64,000 bases of DNA, from contig NW_008805071.1 in the NCBI RefSeq assembly GCF_000004825.1, positions 1 to 64,000 of the forward strand. Reading direction: 5' to 3'. The notes beneath the pieces were generated by a model, which did no database searches, was not told where the DNA came from, and saw only the letters and a program-made list of their open reading frames with translations. Positions 22,050 to 34,332 of the stretch are shown here, piece after piece. Numbering within the stretch: the stretch's first letter is position 1; the number at the start of each line of letters is the position of its first letter. This DNA comes from Heterostelium album PN500 (Eukaryota; Evosea; Eumycetozoa; Acytosteliales; Acytosteliaceae). The position numbers and the translations under genes were made by a program.

Positions 22050-24544
22050 ATGGATGGTAGTCAACAACAGTCGTCAGCTAATAACTTAAACGGTGGTAAT
22101 GGTAGTGCTGGTAATGGTGGTGATACTCAACAACATGGAACAACACAGGACAAAGAATGGATGTCGACTTCATCCGATGTGATGATGAATTCATTCTTTG
22201 GCACTGGGCTACATCAACCACAGGTATCGAATCTGGGTTTATCAGGAAATACCTTTCCATCGACTCTAACCAAGCAAGACACCGTATTGAATACTTTCTT
22301 CAATCAGGATGTCGAGTGGTCAAACAACGTGTCGAATCAATCAAACTTTTTTATGCAAAACTCACTATCGAATGCCGGACACCAACAGAGTTTTGGGTCA
22401 CTACTCCAATCTATACATCCCAATGTCAATTCATCTACCGCCTCTACAACAACCACCACAACCACAACAACAACATCTGGTGGTAATTCTACACTAGGAC
22501 AATCTAATCCTTATACAAATGTTAATTATCAATTCCAACAACATCAACATCAACAACAAAATCAACAACAACAACAATATAATACATCATCATCATCACC
22601 TATGAATACAACAAATGATGACGATGAAATTGTAGCTACACCTCCAACTCCAACTATTATCGATCACGATAGTAGTATGCAACAACAACAACATCAGCTA
22701 AACAATCCACCTCCACTCGTTTATCAACCGAGTTTTGGAAGAAGTGCATCGGCGTTAAACGATCCACTGAGTAATCTGATACAGAATGATCTGGGAGATG
22801 CACATCATCCAACACCCAATGGCGAACCTAATGAGTATGAACCACCCACCAAACTGGCACGCACAGCAACACTCCAACTACAGGGCATGCCCGCCACTTC
22901 AACTGCCAACTACTCTGACCCCTATGAAGAGCAGATCAGCAAGGTTGCCAACCTCAATGTACATCTCAGCTTCTTGCGTTCACAAACCGAAAAACTCGAG
23001 GACGACGTCGAAAAGATGAGACAATCGTCATCGCAGAACCTGTCGCAATCGTCGTTCCTCGGTGGATTGAATAAATACGCTGGAACCAACACTGAAAAGA
23101 TATCACAAGAGTTCTACAATAACCTGATCAACCGTTATCACGAGAGAAACGAACGATTCCTCAAGGCGAAAGAACAACAGGTCACCGTTATCACAACACA
23201 CGACATCGTGCTGGCAAACGAACTGCACGGTGTCTACACGACAATGAAGAAGGAGATCGACGAGGAGAAAGCGGAACTACAGAATCTGCTGTCGAAAACG
23301 ATATTACAACCACCCGATCTCCATCAGATTCGAAAGACAATCGAAGGTTTGCAATCTCACTATCGTATCGTCGATGTACTCTACAACGAACTACAATATG
23401 TGCTCAACAAGAAGAAACCAGAGAGTTGTTGCGCCATCATCCTACTGCAACAACCACCTTCGCAAGTCATATTTCGTGGTGGCAAAGGTATTGCCGATCC
23501 ATACAATATCGAGCTGGTCACCGGTGTCATGATGCCCGACTCGATCTCGACGGTGACCGCACAGATCGACAAGAGCGAATCGGCCACCAAGAAAGAAAAG
23601 TCAGCGGCGACACCGTCACTCGAGAACAACGAATGTTCACTCGACAAACTGAAAGCAACCTTTACCAACTTGAAAGTCAATATCTCCACACGTATGAACC
23701 CATCGCATCTCAAATTCACTGCAACCGTCAAGGACAAAGGCAACAAAGCGAGCAAGTCTATAGAATCGGTTCAAACCAATCCGATCGTAGTAATCACCAA
23801 CGAATCTCAGTGGTCAGAGGCAGCAGGTAAACTACTGGTCGGTGAAATCTTTGAAGATCGCAGTGAAGTCCCATGGGAACTATTCGCCAACATCCTACAC
23901 AGTCACGTGTTCACAACGACAGGACAAATTCCAAACGAACCAAAAAGAAAATTACATACATGGGAATGGGATTATATACAACAAAATCATTTTGGTAAGA
24001 AACATATGTAAACAAAGTGTTTATAAAATAACAAATTAACTAACGAATAATATTATTTTATTATTAAATTATTATTATAGGATCGAAAGCATCTCTTACA
24101 AAAACAGAGTGTAAAGAATTTTGGGCAAAGTTTGGTCCGATTTTGCAGACGATTCATTTCAAGAGACATATTTCATCGTTGTGGTTCGAAGGTTTGATAT
24201 GTGGATTCATTTCAAAGAATGAGTGTAACAGTAGTTTGTATCCGGCAGAGGAAGGTTCGTTTTTAATTAGATTCAGTGATAGTTTGCCAGGTTCGTTTGC
24301 CGTGGCCTACGTTACGAACGACGAGAACGAGCGTGTTAAACATTATCTGGTGAGGCCAGAAGAGATCGGTCCAAACAAAACACTACCCGACTTTTTACGT
24401 GAACGCTATCAATTCAAGACTCTGTACAAATTGGATCCTCCAAACAAACTAATGAAACCCGTTCCAAAAGATGAAGCATTCAAAGATTTCTATTCTAAAC
24501 GTATAACTAAAGTTGGAAATCCTGGTTATGTTTCTGGTTTATAA
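22050..24544 (+). CDS. dstA: STAT transcription factor, STATa-like
   Basis: Exons 22050-23994 and 24081-24544 joined at TTTG|GTAAGA and ATAG|GATCG in phase 1, giving 802 aa. Residues 1-270 are Gln/Asn/Ser/Thr-rich low complexity. Residues about 290-440 are helical, matching the STAT coiled coil. About 450-640 is the STAT DNA-binding and linker region. The SH2 domain contains GSFLIRFSDSLPGSF with the phosphotyrosine-binding Arg near 712. Tyr798 lies four residues before the C-terminus in NPGYVSGL, matching the extreme C-terminal phosphotyrosine of D. discoideum STATa, whose 707-aa protein ends similarly soon after its phosphotyrosine. The factor would dimerise through SH2-pTyr and act in the nucleus in cAMP-regulated tip and stalk gene control. 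STATb/c/d paralogs are the alternative, but tail spacing favours STATa. Confidence 0.9.
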
Positions 24545-25654
24545 AAATAGAAAAAACAACAAAAAACAATCATAACCATAATCATACCATACTATATTAT
24601 CATAACTACAATCAACATAACAATATAATTCAAATCTCCACACCTATATTAAAAAAAAACAATCAAATCTAATCAAAAAAACAATTGAAAAGAAGAAAAG
24701 TAAACAAAAACAAAAAAACAATAATACATTAATATTTGTAATTTTCAAAAAAAAACAATACAAAGTTTGTAAGTTTATTTTAATTATTATTGATTATTTA
24801 TTGATCGTATGTTTGGTGTGTGTAAACAAGTTAAGGTAAAACTACACCCACATCTTGTATAATTTTTGTACATTTTGTTTTTTTTTATTTTTTTTTATTT
24901 TTATCATAATATAGTATGGGTATCATCATTGGTCATAGAATTGTGTGTGTGTGAGTTTATGATAAAAATTCATTTGATTATTTATTTTTTAACATCAAAG
25001 AAGATTCGTCAAATAAACATTACTCACACTTCAAATTACTCTACTCCACTTCAACAACTTGCCTAATGTAAATCAAATCAAATCAAATCTATCTATCTAT
25101 TTCTTATTTTTCATATTTATTAATAAATAAGAATAATTTAATCATTTAATAACTAATATATTTATATAAATAGAATTAGAATCCTAAAGATTAGAAATTA
25201 ATAAATCACTATCAACTAACAGTAAATCAATAATAATTAATTATCAGTTAAAACATTTCCTATGCAGACGTTGATATTGAAACGACTTCATTTTTTTTTA
25301 ATTTTGCAAAAAAACAATTTTTTAATTGTTCTAAAAAAAGCAACAAATAAATATATTTTATTTTTAATAATAGTAATAATAATATAATAATCATATCTAT
25401 TACTTTAATAATATGTTATTACTATAGGATATTTATTAATTAATCTTTTTACATTCAGTCTTTCAACACTTCAAAATCAAATACTATTCTTTCACCTATT
25501 CGATTTATATTAAATCAATCAATTATATAATTTAAATAAGAACAGTATAATATATATAAATAATAGTAATACTACACTACTGTTAGCACTCATCACATTT
25601 CACCTTTATAAAAAATAATCAATTAATATATATATATATAATCAATCTATAAAA
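24545..25654. other. Intergenic region between STAT and transporter genes
   Basis: A/CAA-rich 3' UTR of the STAT gene, then AT-rich promoter DNA of the transporter gene. No gene seen; a 66-codon frame at 24866-25066 is composition-driven. Confidence 0.5.
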
Positions 25655-26756
25655 ATGATACTTGAAAAGTTTGTAGAGGAACATAAAGGTTTCTTGGTAG
25701 CATTTGGATATGGTGTAACATCAGTATCAATTACATTCTTTAATAAAGCAGTACTCAGTTATTATGGCTTCGACTACTCAAATGCCTTGACTCTTGGTCA
25801 AATGTTATTCTCTTTATTCTTCTTGGTAATAATGAAACACTTTAAAATGATATCATATCCTGATTTAAATATGGATTTAATTAAAAAGGTAAACTATCAA
25901 ATTAACTATATATATATATAAATACTATTTATGTAAAGGATAACTTAATATTAATTTAATATACATTTTATTTTATTTTTTTTATAGCTAAGTTCATTAT
26001 CACTTTTATTTATATTGATGGTTGTCTCTGGTTTGGCAGCGTTGGCCAAGACCAACGTACCTTTGTTCAGTGCGTTGAGACGTCTGTCGACATTGATCGT
26101 TATCATTGGTGAACGTATTTTACTGGAAAAGAAAACACCAGCCGATGAGATACAGTCTGTGGTTCTGATGGTAGTTGGTGCCATGATTGCAGGTTGGGGT
26201 GATGTCACATTCGACTTTATTGGATCGATCTATATCTTATTCAACTGCTTTGTCACAGCTGGTTATCTCATTTACATCGCAAAGAAATCAAAGGAAACTG
26301 GACTAAACACATTCGGTCTTATGTTCTACTGTAATATTATATCAATTCCCGCAACCATTGTTCTCACCGTCATCACCGAAGGTCAAGGACTTTTACAATA
26401 TGAAAACTACTCTAATTTAGGTTTCCAAGTAAGTTACCATAGTATACACTCGTTATTATAACTAACACCAACTAACTAATATTTTGTCTTTATAGTTTTG
26501 TTTCTTAATGTCATCAGTCCAAGCATTCTTGTTAAATTATTTCATATTTTTATGTTCAACTTACAACTCACCACTGACAACCAGTATTACAGGTCAAATT
26601 AAATCAATTCTACAAACTATAATCGGTCTATTTATGTTTGGTGATGTTGTTTTATCTCTAGTTTTAGTTTATGGACTATTATTAAGTACTTTGGCAAGTT
26701 TTTGGTATACATTTATCAAGTATAGGCAAACAATTAATAGAGCCAGAGGTGCATAA
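25655..26756 (+). CDS. Nucleotide-sugar transporter, SLC35D type
   Basis: Three exons, 25655-25888, 25988-26428 and 26496-26756, all joined in phase 0 with GT..AG introns, giving 311 aa. The chain is almost wholly hydrophobic, consistent with about ten membrane helices. Family signatures are present: FFNKAVLSYYGFDYSNALTLGQ in the first helices (read here as FNKAVLSYYGFDYSNALT), TNVPLFSALRRL, and the SPLTTSITGQIKS segment near the C-terminus. SLC35D proteins exchange UDP-GlcNAc, UDP-glucose or GDP-mannose for the nucleoside monophosphate in Golgi or ER. Substrate cannot be set from sequence alone. Length matches the family. Confidence 0.88.
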
Positions 26757-27335
26757 ATAAATATAAATAAATAACTTGTTTAAAAAAAAAGATTTATTAC
26801 TCTATGAATTTTCATACATTTTTGATCGGTCGATCATAATAGATTAATTATTTGAATGAAAAACAACGATGACAAGATGCAAAAGTATTCTATTTTTTTT
26901 TTTCTTTTTTTTTTTTTTCAAATCTAAAAAAAAAGATCTAAAGTTTGGTTTTTCAAATGATTTTTTCTCTACGAGCCCCCTTTTACACATTTGGGGCTGG
27001 ACCAAAATCAACAACAATATTTTTTGTAAATTTCAGTCTGCAAAGGAGGCTCCCCAACAATATTTTGATCAATCTTTGTTCAGAAAAGTATGATCGCTTT
27101 TATAGATTTAGAAATTAAATAATAATAATTAATTATTATTATTTTTTTTTAAACATTTTGTCAAAAGATGATTTTTGTTGAAAACTATCTAAATGAATTA
27201 TCTAGTTAGTTAACTTTTTGAAAGGAAAAATTTAATTTCTCTCTCTATATAGAAATATTTAATTATTATTTCGTTAATTTATTTATTTTATTTATACATT
27301 TTTTCCATAAATACTTTTTTTTTAAATAAAAAAAA
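26757..27335. other. Intergenic region
   Basis: AT-rich, with a less AT-biased block at about 26960-27065. A 74-codon frame there is not convincing; no gene called. Confidence 0.5.
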
Positions 27336-28799
27336 ATGAATAGAAATAATTTTTATATATTTTTTATTTTTATTTTGGTAGTAGTAGTAAGATCACAAAA
27401 CGTTCTACCAAATAATGTAAATTTGGCATTTACAACATCTCAGAGCGAGATGCGTGCTACTTGGTACACAGTAAATCAGACTGTTGGTGCCGTTCGTTTT
27501 TCAAGCCAACAATTTTCAGCAGACACTGCAGATTCAGTAGACATGTCATTGTCTCCATCTACCTTTACAGAGTACGGTGAATTCCCAGGATGGAGTGGAT
27601 TCGTCAACACTGCCGTCATGTCAAATTTGAATGCTCTCCAACAATATTTCTATCAAGTAGGTGACTCTCAACAAAACCTCTGGTCACCAGTCTATAACTT
27701 TACCACTGGTGCTGGTGCCACCACTTTCAAACCATTCTCTTTCAACGTCTTTGGTGACATGGGTGGAGGAGATTACATGGACACTGTACACAATCTTTTA
27801 GAGAATACCAACAGATTCGATTGGACTTTACATGTTGGTGACATTGGTAAATATTAATTTTTTTTTAAAAATAATAATTATATATTAATAATAATTAAAT
27901 TTATATTTATAGCTTATGCAGATTATTCAGAAAAAGATTTGGAATCAGGAAATACCAAGTCACACTCTCACTCACATTCACATGTTGAAGGTGGACTTCA
28001 ATCTGGAATGCTTGGAAATATGACTGTTTGGAATGAATTTATGAAATCGATTACACCATTGTCATCGATGCAATCCTACATGGTATGCATTGGAAACCAT
28101 GATGTTTTCTACAATAAATCTGCCTACTCTGCCTCTTGGTTGATGCCAAGTGAATCACCTGCTCAAACTTGGTATGCCTTTGACTACAATGGTGTCCACT
28201 TTGTTGCAATCTCAACAGAGAATTCCTATACCTACGGTTCGGAACAATACACCTGGTTGGAGAACCACTTGCAACAATTCCGTGAGTCCAACCCAGACAC
28301 TTGGCTAATTGCCTATGCCCATCGTCCATTCTACTGCACTTCGATCATCATGCAATGGTGTTACGGTAACCACACAGGTGCACTTTTCAACACTTACGAT
28401 CCACTCTTCCAGAAATACAACGTTGACATTTTCATTGCTGGACATACACATGCCTACGAGCGTACCTATCCAGTCTATGAAAACAAAGTTATGGGATCAT
28501 TCGAAGAGCCAAAGGGTACCGTTTATATTGCTGTAGGTGTCGGTGGAAATTGGGAAGGATTGGATCCACTTTTCGACCCATTCAAGCCAGAATGGAGTGC
28601 TCATCGTCATACCTACCTTGGATATGGTATTTTGAATGTCGTCAATCAGACTCATATCAACTGGGAATTCAACAGAGCCATCGATAACAAAGTATCTGAT
28701 TCATTCTGGATGAATAAAGGAACTTTTTTAAATTATTACATTTATTTATATATTAATACAAATTGTTTTTCCCAATTAAATAATACAATCAATATATGA
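27336..28799 (+). CDS. Secreted purple acid phosphatase
   Basis: Exons 27336-27846 and 27913-28799 joined at GACATTG|GTAAAT and TATAG|CTTATG in phase 1, giving 465 aa. A signal peptide is followed by an Fn3-like domain (N-terminal 100 residues) and a metallophosphoesterase domain. All five metal motifs are present: GDMG, GDIAYADY (its Tyr gives the purple charge-transfer band), GNHD, AHRP and GHTHAYERTYP. The Asp-Ile-Ala codons are completed only by splicing. A His/Ser-rich loop (KSHSHSHSHVEGG) follows the second motif. It probably acts in the lysosome or outside the cell to release phosphate. Its last 30 residues are hydrophobic/Asn-rich and may be species-specific. Confidence 0.92.
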
Positions 28800-28848
28800 T
28801 CCATTAGGTTAACTCTAAAAAAAAATTGATATCCTTTATTTAAACGCT

Positions 28849-30607
28849 TCAAAATTCAGCATCTGAAATGAATCTGTGGAGTGATAGCTTATCCTCTAAT
28901 GGATTAAAATATTGTACCAATTTTGATTGATTAACGATTTTGGCGATTAAATTATTTTGATATGTACCTATTATTAAATAGTAGTTATCATCCAACTTTC
29001 TAATTGTAAATCGGTCGTAACTAAATCTTTGACTTTGATAGATGAAATTGGTGACGTTTTTAATGTTCTTTGGAATGCTATCAATTTTAGTTAGGTTTGA
29101 AAAAGTTAGTGTTTTGACTGAAGTTGGAACCCTCGATAGGTATCTATTGAGGTTTTGAGCACCTAGATGAAGTGTTTCAATTGATTTTGGCTTTTCATGT
29201 GGAGACAGCATCATAAGATCAAAGGAAACATTCAATTCTTTGAGGGATGGAGGAAGAGGACAATTGACGCGACAAGATGAACCAAAGGTTGACACTTGCA
29301 AAGAAAATGATTCCAATTCAGCGGGTAGAGAACTTATAGGCTGTAGTAAACTTCCATCGATTTCCAGTCGATCGATTCTAATATTGGATGGAATCGGTGT
29401 ATTTAGAGCATATGAAAACTTTTCCAAGTGGTATTGAGTGGCTGGTGGGAAAAGCTCTCCAAAGTCTATCATACAACTGTACAGATCCAGAGTTTTGACT
29501 GAAGTAGGCATCGTTCCTGACAACATATAAGAACTCTTAAAGACTAGTTTCTTCAAGTTTCTCGATGATAGAAGATCCAAGTTAATTGGCCGGTAATTAC
29601 CATTGGAAATGGTCAGCTCCTCAAGATTTGGAAGTGGTACTCGTTGAACCCAGATCTCTGGAACATTGACCAACACTCTCAGTGACTGCGGTAAAGTATT
29701 CTCCTCCAACGCAATTCTATAGCCTGAATAGATTAACTTTTTAAGATTCGATGGTAGTGATCCCGATAGGAGTGGTTCATTATACGCTGAGAGATCGAGC
29801 ACTCTGAGTGATGACGGGAGTACTCCTGGTTGCAAGATCATATTTTTATAGTGGCCATCGAACGAAAGCTTTTTCAATCGATCCGGTAGAACACCAAGAC
29901 CAATTGGCTGATTGAAACCAAAACCAAAATCGATATCGGTCAAACTTTCAGGTAGACTTCCTTTCTCGAGTTCTTCATTAAAGTGCGAATTAAATGCAAT
30001 CGTTTCAATTGATTTTGGTAAACCAAATTTCAAAGTACTACATCCATTTAGAACTATGACAGAGTCACACTCTGATAGCACTCTATAGAAATACTCATAA
30101 TCGTCCAATGAACGGAATTCGTTCGAACCCAATGTAATCTTTGTGATATAGTTTGGTATAGTTTTAATTTCTCTTATTTCCTCTTGATTATATAATAATA
30201 ATAGAGTTTGATTAAATGTTAATAACATATATCTTTAACAATTGCTTAAATTATTAATAATTACTATATTCAAATAGAAAATCAGATAAAGTCGATGTAA
30301 AATAGTAAACATTATCAATGTTTAGTTCACAATCTCTTTTTGATTGAATTGATTTATAATAGATACTATCATACGATGGCAAGTTGAAATGAAGATGATT
30401 CTGTTGAATATCAGTATTATTAATAGCTGTAACATAGAACTGATTAGTGTTGAATGATAGATATTTATCTCTTTCATTGAACCATCGTTTGCATACTAAA
30501 CTAAAACAAATTATATCAATGTTATCCTCTACATAATCAATTATTTTCTTTAATAAGAAATGTGATAGGTTTACTAAAATATTTGAATCATTATTTATTT
30601 CTGACAT
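28849..30607 (-). CDS. F-box and FNIP-repeat protein (splice uncertain)
   Basis: Proposed exons 30607-30265 and 30182-28849, 558 aa. Exon 1 starts at MSEINND and has the F-box (FLLKKIIDYVEDNIDIIC, SLVCKRWFNER); an upstream in-frame Met at 30637 would add ten residues. Exon 2 has FNIP units (FNEELEKGSLPESLTDIDFG, FNQPIGLGVLPDRLKKL) and the C-terminal LDDNYYLIIGTYQNN. The donor TATA|GTAATT is phase 1 as in the family. The acceptor TTAAAG at the position used by sister genes leads to an immediate stop; the acceptor CAAG|AG at 30183/30182 restores the frame. Either that acceptor is used or the gene is slightly damaged at the exon boundary. Role as in other FNIP F-box proteins. Confidence 0.75.
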
Positions 30608-30706
30608 TCTAAAAATAAAAATAAAAGAAAACAACAACGATTTTTGAATTGACAGATTTATAGTTTTTTTTTTACAATTGAAAAGATGTTTATTTATAAA
30701 TATTTA

Positions 30707-31192
30707 TTATTGGAATAAAAATGAATAACCTTTTTTTCTAATATAAAATAAAAGATTTCGATATGAAAATTGAAGATATTTGTATGTTATAAAAATGATA
30801 ATTAGAATGATAATATTGATTATAGCTGCAACTATTATGGTCCATTTGGTTTGATTCTTGAATAATCTTTGACCCAGCAAAGAACCAGCCCATCCTCCGC
30901 AAACATTCAAAAACATTAAAGTCGAATCGTTGATACTATGACTCATCGACAACCATCCATTGGTCACACATATCAGAAAAGTAATAGAATTGCAAGAAAA
31001 CATCCAGATCTTTATAAAACTTGATCCACTCATCACACACCATATTACATTCATAAATAATAGGCCAAAGAAACACTTTGTAGTGGTGACTCTAATTTTC
31101 AACTCTAACAATAAAAATATTACTAAATGTAATAAAGTGCATGCTATAACAACATTTATAAATATTGAGTTATATTCTAAATTTATATTCAT
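30707..31192 (-). CDS. DUF1294-like membrane protein
   Basis: 161 aa, single exon, with four hydrophobic segments at about residues 8-28, 41-60, 65-80 and 118-138. Between the third and fourth lies GGWAGSLLGQRLFKNQTKW, which closely resembles the diagnostic GG.PGALL..R.F.HKT.K motif of DUF1294, a small membrane family best known from bacteria. Function of the family is not established. The N-terminal helix pair is not part of the usual short bacterial version. Codon use is as AT-rich as its neighbours, so if transfer occurred it is old. Confidence 0.7.
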   Translation of the reverse strand: MNINLEYNSIFINVVIACTLLHLVIFLLLELKIRVTTTKCFFGLLFMNVIWCVMSGSSFIKIWMFSCNSITFLICVTNGWLSMSHSINDSTLMFLNVCGGWAGSLLGQRLFKNQTKWTIIVAAIINIIILIIIFITYKYLQFSYRNLLFYIRKKGYSFLFQ

Positions 31193-31662
31193 ATTAATTT
31201 ATTATTATTAAACATTAATTAGATTATTTTTTTGAAAAAAATAAAAGTAACTTACTAATTTGTAGTTTATTTTTTTTTTGTAAAAAAAAAAAAAAAAAAA
31301 AATCAAAATGATTGCCAAAATTATTCAAAAAAAAAATGTTATTTCTGATGAATAAAAACCCACACTTTAATGATGGCTAAAATATATTTTTTCACTTAAT
31401 TTTTTTGATTTTTATTATTTTTTGTTTTTTTCATCATTTGAGTTGGCTTCAGGTTTGAAAGGCAAAAATATCCCACTCTTCATACAACAACCATCAACAA
31501 CATCATAATTGAACACAATAGCAATTAATAAGCACACATCCTAAAACCTAATAATAATATAATATAATTTATTATTACCCTGTATTCTTAAAATTAAAAA
31601 CACCTATCTGTATATTTATTATTATTTAAACAAAGTTTAAACTAAAAAAAAACTATATTAAA
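31193..31662. other. Intergenic region upstream of ARPC4
   Basis: AT-rich, with a long A run near 31282-31300. No gene seen. Confidence 0.5.
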
Positions 31663-32777
31663 ATGGTAATATTATATACAGCTATATAAAAAAAAGAAAA
31701 AAAGGTTAAAATTCAAATCAATTGGTCTATAATTATTACAGTAATCTCAATAAAGATAAATCAGTCAAAGTCAATCAAAAAAGAATCAAGCAAAGTGAAG
31801 TTTGAACAGAACTATTGATTATTCAGTCAAATCTTATCTTTGAGAAATTTAGAAATTCAAATAGATCTAAAATCAATAATAATAATATAAAAGAAGCATA
31901 ATAATAATAATAATAATAATAATAATAGTAATCATCAAGATTAGTTCAATAATAATAGCAACACCAATACTTGATTTTGAACTTCAAGAGAGACCTTTTT
32001 TTTTTTTCTTTAAAAAACAAAACAACTTTACATTTTCTAATCATCATATTTTTTACTTTTATATGTTTATTTAGACTACAGCTCAAGTACCATATTTAAA
32101 TTGTATTAGAACCACATTGACTGCTGCAATCTGTCTCGAGAACTTTGCTTCACAAATTGTCGAAAGACACAACAAGCCAGAGGTTGAAGTCAAGTATGTT
32201 GAATGTTAATAATAACAATCAAATAGATTGATTTAAAAAGTCAAATTATTAATTCATTTACAATTATTATCAACCTATAATAGGACCAACAAAGAACTTC
32301 TTTTGAATCCAATCGTCATTGCTCGTAATAAACAAGAAAAAGTTTTAATCGAATCATCTATCAACTCTGTACGTATCAGTGTTTCCATCAAGAAGTCCGA
32401 TGAAGTTGAAGTCATTCTTGCCAAGAAATTCGTTCGTTTCCTCGTTCAAAGAGCTGAGAACTTTATCATTTTGAGAAGAAAGCCAGTCGAGGTATGTGTC
32501 ATATCAAGTCAAACAAACAATCATTCATTCAATCTATTTTCTTTCTTATACTAATCAATCAATCAATCAATCAATCATTATTATATCTAATCAATAGGGA
32601 TATGATATTAGCTTTTTGGTAACCAACTTCCACACTGAATCTATGTTCAAGCACAAGCTCGTAGATTTTATCATTCAATTCTTGGAAGACATCGACAGAG
32701 AAGTCAGTGACTTGAAGATCACACTCAACTCCAGAGCAAGAATTGTTGCCTCCGAGTACTTGAAAGAATATGCTTAA
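31663..32777 (+). CDS. arcD: Arp2/3 complex subunit 4 (ARPC4, p20)
   Basis: Four coding exons: 31663-31665 (only the initiator ATG), 32075-32193, 32284-32491 and 32598-32777, total 169 aa. Splices are GTAATA..TTTAG, GTATGT..ATAG and GTATGT..ATAG. The product starts [19 protein letters not shown], includes [17 protein letters not shown], and ends [12 protein letters not shown], which matches ARPC4 from animals and D. discoideum across its full length of about 168 residues. ARPC4 and ARPC2 form the structural core of the Arp2/3 complex, which nucleates branched actin filaments in the cell cortex. The 409-bp first intron is long for a dictyostelid and contains an AAT-type repeat near 31900-31926. 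Confidence 0.93.
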
Positions 32778-33193
32778 ATTCATTATTGTTGTTCAATCGA
32801 TAATAATAATAATAATAATCAAAATCAATATTTAAAATATTATTAAAAAAGAATAATTATTAAAACAAAAAAACTAAAACTAAACTTTAAACAAAAACAT
32901 CATAATATAATTAATGAATAGATCTAAAGATCATATTAGCTCATCTAATTCATAGATTATTACACACAGTAGATAACAACAAACAAAACAAAACAAAACA
33001 AACAAATATATTATTTAACAATTATAAATTTATATTATCATTATAAAATAAAACAAAACAACAATGTATTTATCGGTAGATAACAAACTATCATAAAATA
33101 TAGACTTGAAATAAGTAGTCTTTGTATGATTATCATTATTATTACTATAATATCTTTTTTTCTTTTTTTCAATTCTTTGTTTTATTTTTCTAT
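32778..33193. other. Convergent intergenic region
   Basis: 3' flanks of ARPC4 and DENR; AAACA/CAAAA-rich, with a AAT tract near 32802. No gene seen. Confidence 0.5.
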
Positions 33194-34003
33194 CTATCTT
33201 GCTTTAACTTTCTTCTTATCTTCAATGAAATAAATATCAGATTCATCAACATTACTCCACTTTTCTACGATGAAATCAACAGCTTCCTCTTGGAAATCAC
33301 CTTGAATATCAATCTCTTCACCACCTGATGGTACTTTCACCACTGAACATCCACAACTGAATTTCTTTGCCATCAATTTAGCAGCATCTGATAACTTAAT
33401 ACCTAATAATGATTAATTAATTAATTAAAAAAAAGTAAATATTAAGATCTTATTCAACGATTATAATTATCTATCTATCACTCTCATTCTCTCTCACTCA
33501 CTCTCTTTATAAATCAAATTAAAATCACACATACCGAAACCTTCTAAACCTGCAATAGTTGTAACGTGCTTTCTCTTTGTTCTTTGTGTAAGTTCAATTG
33601 TAATGGTTGGTTTAGCTTCTTTCTTTTTCTTTGCTGGTGCAACGGCAGCAGCGGCCGGAGCAGCAACAACGTTGTTGGTATGTACTTCATCTTTGGAATC
33701 ATCTACCATCTTTAGTTGTTGTAGCTTATCGGCAGTCTCTGTAGTGTCCGTTGTGGTTGTAGTGGTTGTTGTTGTAGAATCTGCTGGTGTTGTTGATGCT
33801 GCTGCTGCCGATTCGCAGGGACCATTCTCTGCTAGACAAGCAGCTGGCGATGGACCAAACTCGCAATACTCTGTTGGAAATCCGCAAACTATATCATTAT
33901 CATCATTATATCCATTGCGTTAATAACATATCTATACCTAATATAACTAATCGATAGAAACTACATTACTTTTACAATATAAAACTGAAACTACTGCTGA
34001 CAT
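33194..34003 (-). CDS. denr: Density-regulated protein (DENR)
   Basis: Exons 34003-33970, 33888-33535 and 33402-33194, joined in phase 1 at AAAA|GTAATG..ATATAG and TTCG|GTATGT..TTAG, giving 198 aa. The N-terminus has a zinc-binding pattern CKICGFPTEYCEF, made by the first splice. A Thr/Ala-rich linker follows, then a C-terminal SUI1 domain (TIELTQRTKRKHVTTIAGLEG, FSCGCSVVKVPSGGEEIDIQG). DENR pairs with MCT-1 and binds the 40S subunit, acting in tRNA/mRNA release after termination and in reinitiation. Length and domain order fit the family. The Thr and Ala tracts are typical dictyostelid insertions. Confidence 0.92.
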
Positions 34004-34236
34004 CTTAAAATATATCTATATAATATAAACAAAATGAAATGTTCACTCACATTTTTTTAATCATGATTAATAATTATTGTGTTTTATATAAATAAATATA
34101 TTGCGAATCATTATCAATAGGAAGTAAATCATTTTTCTAAAACTTTCATTAATGAAATTAATAAAACAAAGAAAAAAAAAATCTTAAAAAATTTAAAATA
34201 TATTTTTTAATTTAAAAATTTGTAAATCATCAAATT

Positions 34237-34309
34237 GTTTCTGTGGCTCAGTAGGCAGAGCATTCGGCTGTTAACCGAATGGTCGTTGGTTCGATCCCAA
34301 CCAGGAGCG
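34237..34309 (+). tRNA. tRNA-Asn (GTT)
   Basis: Acceptor GTTTCTG/CAGGAGC (two G-T pairs), D arm GCTC AGTAGGCA GAGC, anticodon arm TTCGG CTGTTAA CCGAA with anticodon GTT, T arm GTTGG TTCGATC CCAAC, discriminator G. T run follows within 10 nt. Confidence 0.92.
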
Positions 34310-34332
34310 AAAAAATTTTTAAATTAAAAAAC

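Noticed and set aside
23381-23830. Long frames on both strands
   Set aside because: Shadows of the GC-rich STAT exon.
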